From NCBI GenBank assembly GCA_029448655.1, contig JACCLO010000003.1:4030001-4094000 (forward strand): 64,000 nucleotides of DNA, given 5' to 3'. Below the pieces are notes generated by a model. The model was not told the DNA's origin, did no database searches, and saw only the letters and a list, made by a program, of their open reading frames with translations. This document shows positions 34,888 through 46,079 of the stretch, piece after piece. This DNA comes from Wolfiporia cocos (Eukaryota; Basidiomycota; Agaricomycetes; Polyporales; Phaeolaceae). Position 1 is the stretch's first letter; each line of letters begins with the position of its first letter. The position numbers and the translations under genes were made by a program.

Positions 34888-37800
34888 ATGGCCGCCCCTC
34901 ACAACCTCGATTACATCCGCAACCCTCGGCCCCCGCGCAACCCTTTCGACACCCCGGCCGACGCCCCGGTCAATCCGTTCCAACCCGGCCAATGGGTAAA
35001 CTACCAGATGCACGGCCTCCCCGACGACTTCGCACTCCTGTCAGTCGCGGACAGCATCCACGCCCCACGACGTGACATCGAGATCGCCCCGGTCCACACC
35101 GAAACAATCGGGCAAGCATCCCCAGGTCGTTCGCTCGCACACGGAGCATCGGTAGAAGACCAAGGGCCCGGCATCGAGCGACTGAATGGGGCTTTCCACC
35201 TGGCACGGGAACAATCGAACACGATCCGTGGAGCAAGCCCCCTCGCCCACATCGACTCGCCACTCGCCATGCAGTGGGCGTTCCCGCCCAACCCCACGGC
35301 GGCAGACTTCGGCGCACGATGCCAACAGGTCGCACAAGCAATGGTAGCAGCAGGGACATGGTCGCAGGAAATGGGAGCACGATTCCTCCGGGAGGCCCAA
35401 CGGTTGCAGGCAGACGCTCTCCAAGCCGGAGACACAGCATCGCTCCACAGCCAGGCACCACCCCCCGTCAGGACCCCCGTCTCGGTCGCAGAAAGCAGGT
35501 TCCGTCCGGTGGAAAACTGGGTTCGATCGGTGCACATGCACTCTCCCCAGCGGACACCGCGCGGATCCCGACCTCTCCCCACTCCCCCGACTCGTGGAAA
35601 CTCCCGGCAGACGAACCCATTCTTGCCCGGTTACACGCCACCGGTACTTACGGCCCCAGCACCCGTCCGCCCCGACAGTTTCGCCCAGGCAGTCCGTCCA
35701 CCACCGCCACATGACATGTTCGGTTACCCAGTGCCAACACAGAACGCGCCCGTGAACACCTGGGGAGCCGCGCCTCTCCAGGGAACTCGTGCGTCTATGT
35801 GGAGGCCAATGAAACCGGCATCGTCGCAATGGGACGCCTACTCGGTACTACCCGAACCACGACCCGACCCCCGGTACAAGTCCAAAGTCAGGGAACCGGA
35901 GGCCTTCACTGGCACCGGATTCACGGACTGGTACATGCGGCTTCAGCTCTATATCGACGACAACGCCCCCATCCTCTTCACCGACTCAAAGAAGGTGGGC
36001 GCGGCAATCTCGCTGATCCGCGGTCCCAAGGTCGACTCATGGGTAACGGCGTTCACCAGGGAACACTACCTGGGAGGACAATGGAGGGTCAGCTGGCAAC
36101 GGTTCGTCTGGGAGTTGCACCAAAAGTTCGACGACCCGGACCTGGAGAAAAAGGCGGCAGTAGCGGCAGAACGGCTCACCATGACGCTCGGTAAAGGCGA
36201 GGAGTACTTCCAGGAGCTAGAACGACTCCTGGGAGAAGCCAAATACGACAGGGAAAACCAGGTGGTCCACAGTTGGGTCACCAGGGCTATCCCCAAGGAC
36301 ATTTACTCCTCGGTCCACCAAGCTTTCGTCGCCGCCACCGTCAACGACAAATCGCAGCGTGGGTACAATGTCCAGATCCCGGAGGATTATGAGTCATGGA
36401 AACAGGCCATCCTCCGGACCGACAATGCGATGCGTCGACTCCGGGACGAGGAAAAACTGCGGAGCGGTAGGAACACCACGGACAAGGGCAAGGAGCGTGC
36501 TAAGCCCGAGCGCGCTCCCCGAGCGGAGCCAACTGCGGAAGAAAGGGCAAACCTGCTCAAGAGAAAGTGCCACTCTTGCAGCAAGACGCAGGCCGAGGCA
36601 CCTGGTAAGGGATGCACCAAGACATCCTGGCACCAACCGAACTGGCGGCCCAAGACCAACACCACCCCCGCCGCCAGTGGATCCGGAACGCAGCGAACTC
36701 GGCAGGCTATTGCAGGGAATGAAGCTCCCACGGTCCTCAGCGAGATCCCCCAGGAGGACTTTGTCCGAATGGTGGCCGCCTGGGCCAAGGAGAACCCTGA
36801 CGCCGCAAAAGAAGCCGGGTTCGCACCCACTCAGGTAAGTCCCTCCCCCTCGAATCGCTTTTCAGTATTGGAAGTAGAAGAACCAGTAAACTCCAAAAAA
36901 AGTGACTCGGCTGCCACGGAGAACGACGAACCGGTGGATGGACTATATGGGCTAGAGACCGGGGCCCCGATATTAGAACCAATATCTGTACCTCTCGCAT
37001 CAGTAGAATCGGACGTAGATGACGACGACGGAGCCTCAACGTGCTCCGACGACTCGTTTGTAACAGCCTTGGAGGCGCCTCCCACTGGAGCGTGGCGGGA
37101 GGCAAATACCGTGCTTAATTCCTCCAATGTTAATGTAACATATGTTCCGATGGATGTGGATCCGGTAGTGACACCTGATGTGGAAATGGCAGACGCATCA
37201 GGTGCCACTAAGAAATCAGAAAAGAAAATGCGGCGTAGACGCGTCAAGAAGAGGACGGTCACGCTCGACATATATCTAGACCACCCACGGGCAATCCCAC
37301 CTGAGCGCAAAAGCGAAGGTGCCGCTGGGTACGACCTCTACTCTGCGGAGGAGGTCGTTGTTCCTAATGGGAAACGTGTCACCGTAGACACTGGCATCAA
37401 GATCAGGATGCCAGCCGGTGTATACGGACGAATCGCTCCACGATCCGGACTCGCCCTCAAGGGAGTCGACGTGGAGGGCGGTGTAGTAGACGAAGACTAC
37501 ACCGGTCGAGTAAAAGTCATACTGAATAATCAGACTGGAGCAGATTATCAGGTCGAGTATGGGGACAGAATCGCCCAGTTCATACTCGAATGCAATATGA
37601 CACCCAACACCAAGATCGTCAAGTCGATCCGCGAAACCACGCGAGGAACACAGGGTTTCGGTTCAACTGGTGAAAAACTCAGGGGAAGTGTAGTGGTCAT
37701 CCAGACGGGAAAACGGGGAAAGCAGATCGAAGTACCGATCACTCTCCACCGCCCAGATGGACGTGCCCTCTTCACAAAGGCTCTCATCGACTCCGGTTCC

Positions 37801-40800
37801 ACTGGATCGGTGATCAGTAAGTCCTACGTGGAGGAACACCGACTCGAGCAGATCCCATTGGACCGCCCTATCAAGCTGTTCAACGCGGACGGATCGACCA
37901 ACAGCATGGGGCTCATGACGCACTACGTCGAACTCCAAATGCAGATCGACACGCACTTGGAAACCCGCAAGTTCCACGTTACGGAACTTAGCTCCGCGGA
38001 CATCTTTCTAGGCTTCGACTGGCTCGAAGACCACAACCCTTCCATCGACTGGAAGAAGCGGCGGATCACGTTCTCTTGTGACTGCGAACACGAGCAGATC
38101 GAGGACGGTGATCACATCTACTACATTTTCGCTGACGCATGGATCCGAAACAGGGACGAGTGCAGAGCGGACATCGCCGAACGAGTCCGCGCCACGAAGG
38201 CAACCGAAATCGCCATCGCGACTGGCAAAACCACGGAAGCCAAAACGTTCGAGGAGGTCGTACCCGAGTACTTGCACGAATTCAAAGACGTGTTTGAGGA
38301 AAAGGAATTCGATACACTCCCGGAACGGCGACCGTGGGACCACGCCATCGAGCTCCTCCCCAACTCGGAACCATACGCGGGCAAGATTTACGCCCTTTCA
38401 CCTAGAGAACAAGAAGCCTTGGACGATTTCCTAGAAGAGCAACTGCGCACGGGCCGCATCCGCCCATCGAAGTCACCATGGGGGGCACCCTTCTTCTTTG
38501 TCAAAAAGAAGGATGGGAAACTACGCCCTATCCAGGACTATCGAAAGTTGAACCAGATGACCAAAAAGAACAAGTACCCGCTCCCGCTCATCACGGAGCT
38601 GCTCAACAAGCTTAAACGTGCTAAGTACTTTTCCAAATTGGACATTCGTTGGGGATACACCAACGTCCGAATCAAGGAAGGCGACGAAGAGAAAGCCGCC
38701 TTCATCACTAATAGAGGGCTCTACGAGCCATTAGTGATGTTCTTCGGAATGTGCAACGCACCAGGCACGTTCCAGACCTTGATGAACGACATATTTAGAG
38801 ACCTAGTCCTCATGGGGAAGGTCATTGTATATTTAGACGACATCCTTATTTTCACGGAGAACCAGAAGGAACATAGAGAAATCCTGCGCAAGGTTCTTTT
38901 GGTTCTCCGTCAAAATAAGCTAACCTGTAAACCAGAGAAGTGCGAGTTCGAGAAATCCGAAGTAGAGTACTTAGGACACATAATCTCTCACGGGGAAATC
39001 CGTATGGATCCCGCGAAGGTCGCTGCGGTAGCCGAATGGCCAGCACCTCGGAACAAGAAAGAAGTGCAATCCTTCATTGGATTTGCCAACTTCTACCGGA
39101 GATTCATACCCAAGTTCTCAACGGTAGCGCGCCCCCTTAATAATCTAACCAAAGACGGAGAATGGCAATGGGGCGCGACAGAACAGGAATGCTTTGACAA
39201 GTTAAAAAACATCTTCGTCACAGCACCTGTACTAGGGATACCAAACGATGACGATCCATTCCGCATCGAGGCAGATTCTTCAGACTTCGCAACTGGAGCC
39301 TGCCTCATGCAGAATCAAGACGGCATCTGGAAACCCATAGCGTATCACTCAAAAACGCTACTACCGGCAGAACGAAACTACGAGATTTACGATCGCGAAC
39401 TACTGGCCATAATGCGCGCCCTAGACGAATGGCGGCATTTTGTAATGGGTGCAAAACACCCTGTAGAAGTACTGACGGACCATAAGAACCTAGAATACTT
39501 TAAAACCCCACAGAAGATTAATCCGCGACAAGCCCGGTGGATGACGGAACTCGCCGAGTATGACCTACAACTCGTGCACATCCCCGGGAAGACCAATGGA
39601 AGGGCAGACGGCCTATCCCGAAGAGGCGATCACGACGACAACAAGGATCACCTCGAAGGACAGATCGTCTTGAAGGAACACCTCTTCGCCAAAGACAGCG
39701 CAGAAAGGCTAAGATCCTCATTCTATACCCTACCTCACGGGATCACCCACGAGGAGGTAAAAGAGAGGGTCAAAGCGGAAGCCGCTCTCTACGACAAGGA
39801 GGTAGTAGAAGGAACAGTGGAAACGGCCGAGGACGGCCTACGCTACAGGAGGGGGAAGTTGATCATTCCGAGAGACGAGGAATTAATCGGAAAAATCATT
39901 TCGTCATTCCACGACACGATCTCGGCAGGACATCCCGGCACTGAAAACACGTACACCGCCATTCATCGATCATATTGGTGGCCAAAGATGCGAAACGACA
40001 TCCGCCAGTACGTCAAGGCATGCATCAAATGCCAAAGAGCCAAGCCAGACCGCTCGAAGAGAGCCGCACCACTGAACCCGAATCCAACACCCACACACAA
40101 CTGGGAGAACATTTCCGTTGATATGATCACGGGACTCCCAGTATCCAAGGGCCGGGACGCTATTATTGTAGTTGTAGATATGAAATCCAAGGACTATATC
40201 GCAGTCCCAACCACAACCAGGCTTACTGCCGAAGGTTGGGCCAACATATTTATAGATAAAGTATATGCACAACACGGACTACCAAAGAAAGTATTTAGCG
40301 ACAGAGGACCACAGTTTGTATCGGACTTCATCAAAGATGTATACCGTAGATTAGGCATCGAGGGAAACCCCAGTACCGCGTTCCACCCACAGACAGACGG
40401 GCAGACGGAGCGAATGAACCAGGAACTGGAGGTGTACCTACGATTATTTATTAACGACACCCATACCAACTGGCCGGACTTACTCCCGCTAGCAGCATTT
40501 GCGTACAAGTGTCATGTACATAGTAGTACGGGCTACAGCCCCTTTTACCTCACTCACGGATACCACCCATTTACAGGCGTGGAGGCACCAGAGCTGGAAG
40601 AGGGGGTGGGAACAGCCAAGGACTGGGTCGAACACATGCACGAAGTCAGCCAAACCGCTTCGAAGAATCTCGAGAAAGCCAAACTTCGTATGAAAGAATA
40701 CTACGACCGGAAACGAACCAATCCCCACGAGTACAACGAGGGAGACATGGTTTGGGTCGATGGGCGAAACATTAACATGGGAAACCCTACGAAGAAACTC

Positions 40801-41604
40801 GATTCAAAGCGGTACGGTCCATACAAGGTCACCAAGAAAGTCGGACATGGAGCATACGAACTGGACTTGCCCGCAGACATGCGAGGCATATACCCTATAT
40901 TTAACGAGGTCCTACTACTACCGTATCATGCTCCGGCTTTCCCCAATCAGAACCATAACGAACGGACGGAAGGCAATGACGCTCGCAGGCCTCTCAGGAT
41001 CCTCGCATCCAGGGAAGACCGAGGGCGAGTCGAGCTGGAAGTTGAATGGTCTGATGGGACAACGACATGGGAAAGAAAGCGCGGATTGACTCCCTGGCAG
41101 GATTTGGTAACAAAATACTTCGAAGAAAGACCAACCGCCCCAGGCCACCAGTGGAAAAACAGACACACTGAGTGGGACCCAGAGTGGGAGGACTTCGAGA
41201 AGAAAGCCATCGCCATGGGACTCAGACAAAACCCGAACGAGTTCATCATCCACGACGACGTAGATATCAAATTACTGAAGGACGCGAAAATTCCCTTCTA
41301 TATCTACCCAAAACAACTCGTCGCCAGGAACTTCTGGTTTTGTAATCCCAAAAATCGTGTAGTACAATATGGAATACAAGTGGGGCAATGCATAGAATCC
41401 ACGATACCCAACAACCCGGGCTGGATCTATCCCGTACAGTATACCATACAGATGGCAAACCCACACATCTGTCAAAAACACGAACACGACCACCCATGTC
41501 ACGTTGACCAAAACTTCTGCAAAGTAATTGCTGGGCGCGGGGACACGCAGCTAGAAGAGGGGGTACTGTCACAAGCCGATTTCTTTCGCCTAGCTAGTGA
41601 CTAG
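34888..41604 (+). CDS. E2 Gag-dUTPase-Pol polyprotein, 2238 residues
   Basis: Single uninterrupted frame. A long Pro-rich N-terminus precedes Gag (about 330-480). The zinc motif from residue 561 has the same C-X2-C-X11-C-X5-H spacing as E1. dUTPase (about 790-945) has AGYDLYSAEE, RIAPRSGLALKG, GVVDEDYTGR (catalytic Asp about 868), DRIAQFILE and GFGSTGE. Protease ALIDSGSTGS (Asp about 968), RT VYLDDILIF (Asp pair from about 1317), RNase H (RIEADSSDFATGACL), integrase HHCC and DDE (VFSDRGPQFVSDF, HPQTDGQTERMNQE) follow. A chromodomain-like RGRVELEVEWSDGTTTWE leads into about 180 residues of unknown function with a Cys/His-rich part (HICQKHEHDHPCH). That tail does not look alike to the E1 tail. 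The last 12 codons lie in the 3' LTR. Confidence 0.97.
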   Translation: MAAPHNLDYIRNPRPPRNPFDTPADAPVNPFQPGQWVNYQMHGLPDDFALLSVADSIHAPRRDIEIAPVHTETIGQASPGRSLAHGASVEDQGPGIERLNGAFHLAREQSNTIRGASPLAHIDSPLAMQWAFPPNPTAADFGARCQQVAQAMVAAGTWSQEMGARFLREAQRLQADALQAGDTASLHSQAPPPVRTPVSVAESRFRPVENWVRSVHMHSPQRTPRGSRPLPTPPTRGNSRQTNPFLPGYTPPVLTAPAPVRPDSFAQAVRPPPPHDMFGYPVPTQNAPVNTWGAAPLQGTRASMWRPMKPASSQWDAYSVLPEPRPDPRYKSKVREPEAFTGTGFTDWYMRLQLYIDDNAPILFTDSKKVGAAISLIRGPKVDSWVTAFTREHYLGGQWRVSWQRFVWELHQKFDDPDLEKKAAVAAERLTMTLGKGEEYFQELERLLGEAKYDRENQVVHSWVTRAIPKDIYSSVHQAFVAATVNDKSQRGYNVQIPEDYESWKQAILRTDNAMRRLRDEEKLRSGRNTTDKGKERAKPERAPRAEPTAEERANLLKRKCHSCSKTQAEAPGKGCTKTSWHQPNWRPKTNTTPAASGSGTQRTRQAIAGNEAPTVLSEIPQEDFVRMVAAWAKENPDAAKEAGFAPTQVSPSPSNRFSVLEVEEPVNSKKSDSAATENDEPVDGLYGLETGAPILEPISVPLASVESDVDDDDGASTCSDDSFVTALEAPPTGAWREANTVLNSSNVNVTYVPMDVDPVVTPDVEMADASGATKKSEKKMRRRRVKKRTVTLDIYLDHPRAIPPERKSEGAAGYDLYSAEEVVVPNGKRVTVDTGIKIRMPAGVYGRIAPRSGLALKGVDVEGGVVDEDYTGRVKVILNNQTGADYQVEYGDRIAQFILECNMTPNTKIVKSIRETTRGTQGFGSTGEKLRGSVVVIQTGKRGKQIEVPITLHRPDGRALFTKALIDSGSTGSVISKSYVEEHRLEQIPLDRPIKLFNADGSTNSMGLMTHYVELQMQIDTHLETRKFHVTELSSADIFLGFDWLEDHNPSIDWKKRRITFSCDCEHEQIEDGDHIYYIFADAWIRNRDECRADIAERVRATKATEIAIATGKTTEAKTFEEVVPEYLHEFKDVFEEKEFDTLPERRPWDHAIELLPNSEPYAGKIYALSPREQEALDDFLEEQLRTGRIRPSKSPWGAPFFFVKKKDGKLRPIQDYRKLNQMTKKNKYPLPLITELLNKLKRAKYFSKLDIRWGYTNVRIKEGDEEKAAFITNRGLYEPLVMFFGMCNAPGTFQTLMNDIFRDLVLMGKVIVYLDDILIFTENQKEHREILRKVLLVLRQNKLTCKPEKCEFEKSEVEYLGHIISHGEIRMDPAKVAAVAEWPAPRNKKEVQSFIGFANFYRRFIPKFSTVARPLNNLTKDGEWQWGATEQECFDKLKNIFVTAPVLGIPNDDDPFRIEADSSDFATGACLMQNQDGIWKPIAYHSKTLLPAERNYEIYDRELLAIMRALDEWRHFVMGAKHPVEVLTDHKNLEYFKTPQKINPRQARWMTELAEYDLQLVHIPGKTNGRADGLSRRGDHDDNKDHLEGQIVLKEHLFAKDSAERLRSSFYTLPHGITHEEVKERVKAEAALYDKEVVEGTVETAEDGLRYRRGKLIIPRDEELIGKIISSFHDTISAGHPGTENTYTAIHRSYWWPKMRNDIRQYVKACIKCQRAKPDRSKRAAPLNPNPTPTHNWENISVDMITGLPVSKGRDAIIVVVDMKSKDYIAVPTTTRLTAEGWANIFIDKVYAQHGLPKKVFSDRGPQFVSDFIKDVYRRLGIEGNPSTAFHPQTDGQTERMNQELEVYLRLFINDTHTNWPDLLPLAAFAYKCHVHSSTGYSPFYLTHGYHPFTGVEAPELEEGVGTAKDWVEHMHEVSQTASKNLEKAKLRMKEYYDRKRTNPHEYNEGDMVWVDGRNINMGNPTKKLDSKRYGPYKVTKKVGHGAYELDLPADMRGIYPIFNEVLLLPYHAPAFPNQNHNERTEGNDARRPLRILASREDRGRVELEVEWSDGTTTWERKRGLTPWQDLVTKYFEERPTAPGHQWKNRHTEWDPEWEDFEKKAIAMGLRQNPNEFIIHDDVDIKLLKDAKIPFYIYPKQLVARNFWFCNPKNRVVQYGIQVGQCIESTIPNNPGWIYPVQYTIQMANPHICQKHEHDHPCHVDQNFCKVIAGRGDTQLEEGVLSQADFFRLASD
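41553..41566 (+). promoter_or_regulatory. E2 polypurine tract
   Basis: AGAAGAGGGGGTAC directly before the 3' LTR. Confidence 0.75.
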
Positions 41605-41939
41605 AGCCTAAACCCTTATCTTATCTAAGCGCGCGCCTAAGCAGTCACGTGCAAGACCCCGAACACCCTATCATGTGTTACCAGCCCCCCGGACACTCTG
41701 TGCCGTGTACTTACACCCATTATAGGGTTTACCATAATATCGGACTCTCAGCTTACATAATAACTGTACAGTAGCCAAACAGTGTACAAACAGTAGAATA
41801 GCATATATACTGGCCGACGAGCAGGGTAGCACCCCAGACTCGTCTTGGCCTTATACGCCTTGAGTAGCCTCAGACTAGGATTGCGCTGAAACGCGAGTAA
41901 CAATCCCCTGAGTAGTTGCTTGAAGTGTTGCTTGTGTCA
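41567..41939 (+). repeat. E2 3' LTR
   Basis: 373 bp. The first 38 bases finish the polyprotein frame (LSQADFFRLASD then TAG). Confidence 0.96.
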
Positions 41940-41944
41940 TGTTT

Positions 41945-43299
41945 ATTCTCCAAGTGGGCGTTGACTGATGACATAAGGCGATAAAACCGATATCATGTCA
42001 GGTAGATGGACGTTGTAGAAGATCTTCGCCCAACTGCGGTGAGGCTTTCTGATATGAGTACATTATACTATAAAGTTCTGCAAGATACATCTAGTGCGGA
42101 GGGTTAACGGTCGCTTAGCAAGTAGCGCTGTTGAACATAATGATCCTGGTAATGTCACTTGGTTGATGGATATTGCGAATGGCGTAATGGATGAGCCATA
42201 AGCGCATTGAGGAAATTTACAGAATGTAAATTACATTCATATCTAGTAACTGTGAGTGATGGGTTTGGTGGGTGATATGAGAGTCTGTTACGGTGTATTG
42301 CACCGACTGCTGCGCCTTGGCAACATGAACGGTATCAGCTTCAAAACTACAACGGTATAATAAAGATGTCCCCTCTTACACTAGCCTATTCCAGAAGAGG
42401 TACTTCCTCTACTGCACCATGAAAGATCTTTTTTTCTAGGTAGTGAACTGATCAAGTATATCTCGCTACACATAGATCTGAGCGAATGTACCTCAGGATA
42501 TCTGTGGGCGTACGATACTGCAGTCACTTGAAAGGTCGACTTTTACACCCAAAGTACTACTCTCGACCAACTTCAGATGCTCAAAGTTCCATGTGATTTG
42601 CCCAATAATAATGACAGTTCGAAATATTCTCTTCGCCTTCTTCATACCTTAAGCCCTTTACACATGCAACGCACAAGTGTCCAACTACTCTTTTTTGAAC
42701 AAAATGTGGATGTATTCCACCTGCCATCAGAATAAATATCATACTTTGACATTAATTCTCGCGCAACGGACATGCCATAATAGCAGATCAACGTGTACGG
42801 GTATGCGCTACTCAGGCGATACATGCCCCTACCACTTCTCGAGTAATCATACTATGATGATCTGTGTAGGCTTGGCAGATAGCCCGGACTCCTGATACAC
42901 AGGCTTGTGCTCAGCATAGTGTCATAGAGCACATTGAGAATCTGATATTGATAAGGAATGCTGGATACATCAGCTTCTCACTGGGACTGAGACAATATCT
43001 ACCTTAGTGAGAAATTTGATGCAGAGATGACAGGAGATACTGATCATATTTTAATCATTCTCGAGACTGCACCGGTTGCGAAATTTCCTCATTGTATTGT
43101 CCCAAAATGATCACATAGCACGGTAATCATACATCAAAGTGTAAAAAAGCTCTTAAGATGACTGCCCCCTGCTCTTTACATTTTAACTTGAATCCTCAGT
43201 CTGCCACATTGTCTTCAGCTTAGGCCATCATGAACGCGATCGCTGTACAGCAGTTCAAAATGGGGTAAAGTTCTCATTAGCTTAAAATCAGGAATATAT
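41945..43299. other. Intergenic stretch between E2 and the second DUF6533 copy
   Basis: AT-rich. No supported gene or repeat. Confidence 0.5.
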
Positions 43300-44845
43300 T
43301 CAAACCCAGTCTTTATTCCATAGCTTGGTAGGAGGCTACTGTCAGCTTGCGGCCAGTGGTGAGCGGGACACTTACTATGCATGATGTCAAGCCTGATAAT
43401 GTCAATGCTAGCAATGATTCTTTACCAGTACATCACGACATTGGATCTTGAGATACAGTTTGCATGGAGAAAACGGATGTCTGGGACAAATGTTCTTCTT
43501 CTCTTGAACAGGTACTTCCTCGTCCTCAATATGGTCGCGAACACCGCAAATCAATTTGGTCGATCCACCCCAGTAGTTGCGACATGTTCACCCATTCCGT
43601 ATGCACTCAGCTAATCATGAGCTTGTTAGAAGTAACATATTACATTTTGTAACATCGACCAGATAACAAACATGTCCTTTCCTTAAGCTGCAAGGCATTA
43701 CAGCTTTTTCAAGACATCACCGAGATAGCGCTTTTTGCGATCGGAGCAGGTTGTTGCCACTCATATAGAAATATTCCGATTTTTCATTGACGGCTGTACT
43801 AGCTTTTTCCTCACTACGCGCATTTTCCATCACGGGAGGAAAGTTGTATCTAGCACTACTGGTACTAGCGCCCGGCCTCGTCCCGGTCGCAACGAATATT
43901 GTCAGTATCTGGCCTGATGGTGTACGAACATCAGAGTTCACTCGCTTTACACAGTACTCAGTCACAACAGAATCATATGTATACACTGTATACCAAAACA
44001 ACACGCCGCTGTGTACGTTTACGCGCAGCACCTCTGCCAGCGCCAATCGAAGGTAGGTTGTACTCGCTGTCATCTCTCGATACATATTTTAATAATTTCT
44101 CTTAGATGTATGCCCAGTCTTGCGTATGTTTTCGTGGCAGAAAAGCTAATATATTCGTCTAGTTTTGATTGCCACGCGTACATGCGCAATCGTGTCCGAT
44201 GTCATGGTTATCATGACTACATTGCACCGGACATTCTCTCCAGCAATGCTCGTTAGGCAGGCCCAGATCAAGAACTCCTTGTTCACACTATTACTTAAGG
44301 ATGGTGCGTGACTTGTGGGAATATTGCCTAATCAGGCCCGATGACGGTGCGATACAGGCAGTATCTATTTCCTGTACGCCGATCACCCTAGAACAATTGT
44401 CGTTGTTGACAACTGCGGTGCCCCAGCGCTCTCTTGCTTCTTAACCTCCTACAGATTGTGACAAACCTAGGCCTCCAAGTGCGTGATAGATATTAAACTG
44501 CTTGATCAACGTGCTGACTGCGTTGCTAGTATTTCCAAGATTATGTACAAGCATTCCTACCGCCGTAAGTCAGTTAAACAGGGGATATACTCTCCCAATA
44601 CTGAAGTGAACCATTGAAGGCTCACGGGGATTCTCATTACAACGTTTATATTTGATCTTCGACAACTCACCTCCCGTTGTGGCAACGACACAATTCACTC
44701 ATTCGGAATACTATCCGATAATGAGCTCTCGGTGCCACACGGATCAGAGCTATCACTCGAATTCGCCACAAGTATAGGAGAACCTTTGTCGCACGGAAGC
44801 ATGTCAACGGCGAATGAGGACATGGATAATGAGGAGATATTATAA
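43300..44845 (+). CDS. Second DUF6533 membrane protein gene, 5' end unclear
   Basis: Paralogue of the gene split by E1, with the same exon layout and local DNA similarity. An exon reading VGGYCQLAAS ends at 43358 before GTGAGC; exon 2 starts at 43412 and gives MILYQYITTLDLEIQFAW and LLLLNRYFLVLNMVANTANQF. Later exons give DITEIALFAIGA near 43715-43747, VLAFSSLRAF and the hydrophobic LYLALLVLAPGLVPVA near 43850. The tail ends at TAA 44843-44845. Reading back from the first exon a TAA is met with no ATG in between, so either an upstream exon exists or the start has been lost. Function is unknown. It may be a working gene or an early pseudogene. Confidence 0.65.
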
Positions 44846-45117
44846 AGAAGTGGTGAGCTACAGATCAAGTTAAAGGCCAATTCTGTAGGACTGAATCTGG
44901 TCATGACATCTGCAGTACAGTTTGAGGGATTATATTCACCGGAACAAGCTTGATACTGTAAATAAAGGGTGAAGACATCGTAAAATTACTGGTGATGCAG
45001 GACACTTCGACACGACTACATTTTCACAACGGCTCTAAATTAGTTCGTGAATATATCATTTATCAGCAAGTGATCTTTCCTCTCTACATGTGGCTCCTTT
45101 ATGGTTTTGTCCTAATA

Positions 45118-46079
45118 CAGTGTACTAGTAGTCCTTGGCACATCAGTTTGAAACTGACTATTTATGAGCGCAGATCTGAGTATATCGCAATCTTGAGTGC
45201 AATAACATTCCATGTATATTTATTTTAGTATACACACGTTATATCAGGGAGATCTAATGAGGCAAAGTGGTATAACAATCTAAGATACATAAGTTGCATT
45301 TATACAGCATGATGACCCGTAACAGTCCATCACAATGAGCCACATGAGCCGTACAGCCTTTTCATCATGAGACTCATATCATAGATATTACTCACACTGT
45401 ATATGCTGCTATCAGATAACGGGGTAATCAACGATTCTCAACAATATCCCAACGCGCTTATTTGTGTCGCGTAACGGGCACCTCTGTTGCGATTGCGCGG
45501 ACATTCGGCAAGCGCCCACGGCAATGTTATGCTTCTGCCATTATCAGATACATGGTATGCATTCCATCCTTAGCAGCAGTGCAGAGAAAATGTCTAGATG
45601 TTGCATGTGCTTAAACACTTGTCAATTTTTTTGAAAATTTATCCGGTCTGATACACATGGCATCACTGCCACACAACTTGAAACTGGGTCAGACATAGCT
45701 AAACTGGCAGTTTATTGCAGCCATTCATACTGGAGGGACTCTGCATGTGTGGAAATTCTGTGGCTGCAGGGCTGAATCTCCTTTGTAGGAGGTGGGTTAC
45801 AAACTAGCAACGAGCCACTCTGCTCATGCCCAGCTTATGTACACTAATGGCAAAACTAACTACCCCACTAGCTTGCCTGCTCAGTCCTCCATGTGCATTA
45901 CCAATTGCCATCATGACAGTGGCAAACCTCAAATTGCAGCAGCATGCTCAAGAGTTTTTCAACATCATATATGATAATCACATATATGTATGTACAACAT
46001 GATGATCATAGCTTTAGAACTGAAGACAAAGGGTGGGTTTGTGCCAATTACTAGTGTGCCAAGGACTACTAGTACACTG
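45118..46079. mobile_element. MITE-like element with 25-bp inverted repeats, TA target
   Basis: 962 bp between perfect 25-bp inverted repeats starting CAGTGTACTAGTAGTCC, each flanked by TA. CAGT ends plus a TA target fit the Tc1/mariner/pogo superfamily. The interior has no transposase and few CG dinucleotides. It lies downstream of the Tc1-like transposase relic and may have inserted into that element. Confidence 0.75.

Larger units (their letters stand above)
33748..41939 (+). mobile_element. E2: complete Ty3/Gypsy retrotransposon with dUTPase
   Basis: 8192 bp with two 373-bp LTRs (TGTCAC...GTGTCA) that differ at two bases, flanked by the 5-bp duplication TGTTT (33743-33747 and 41940-41944). 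Protein order matches E1 and the Pol parts are clearly related, but the LTRs and leader are unlike those of E1, so these are sister families rather than copies. All parts appear intact. Confidence 0.97.

Noticed and set aside
35001..35829. Long antisense reading frames (up to 262 codons) opposite E2 Gag
   Set aside because: They are shadows of a GC-rich Pro-rich coding strand; no domain, and the sense frame is clearly real.
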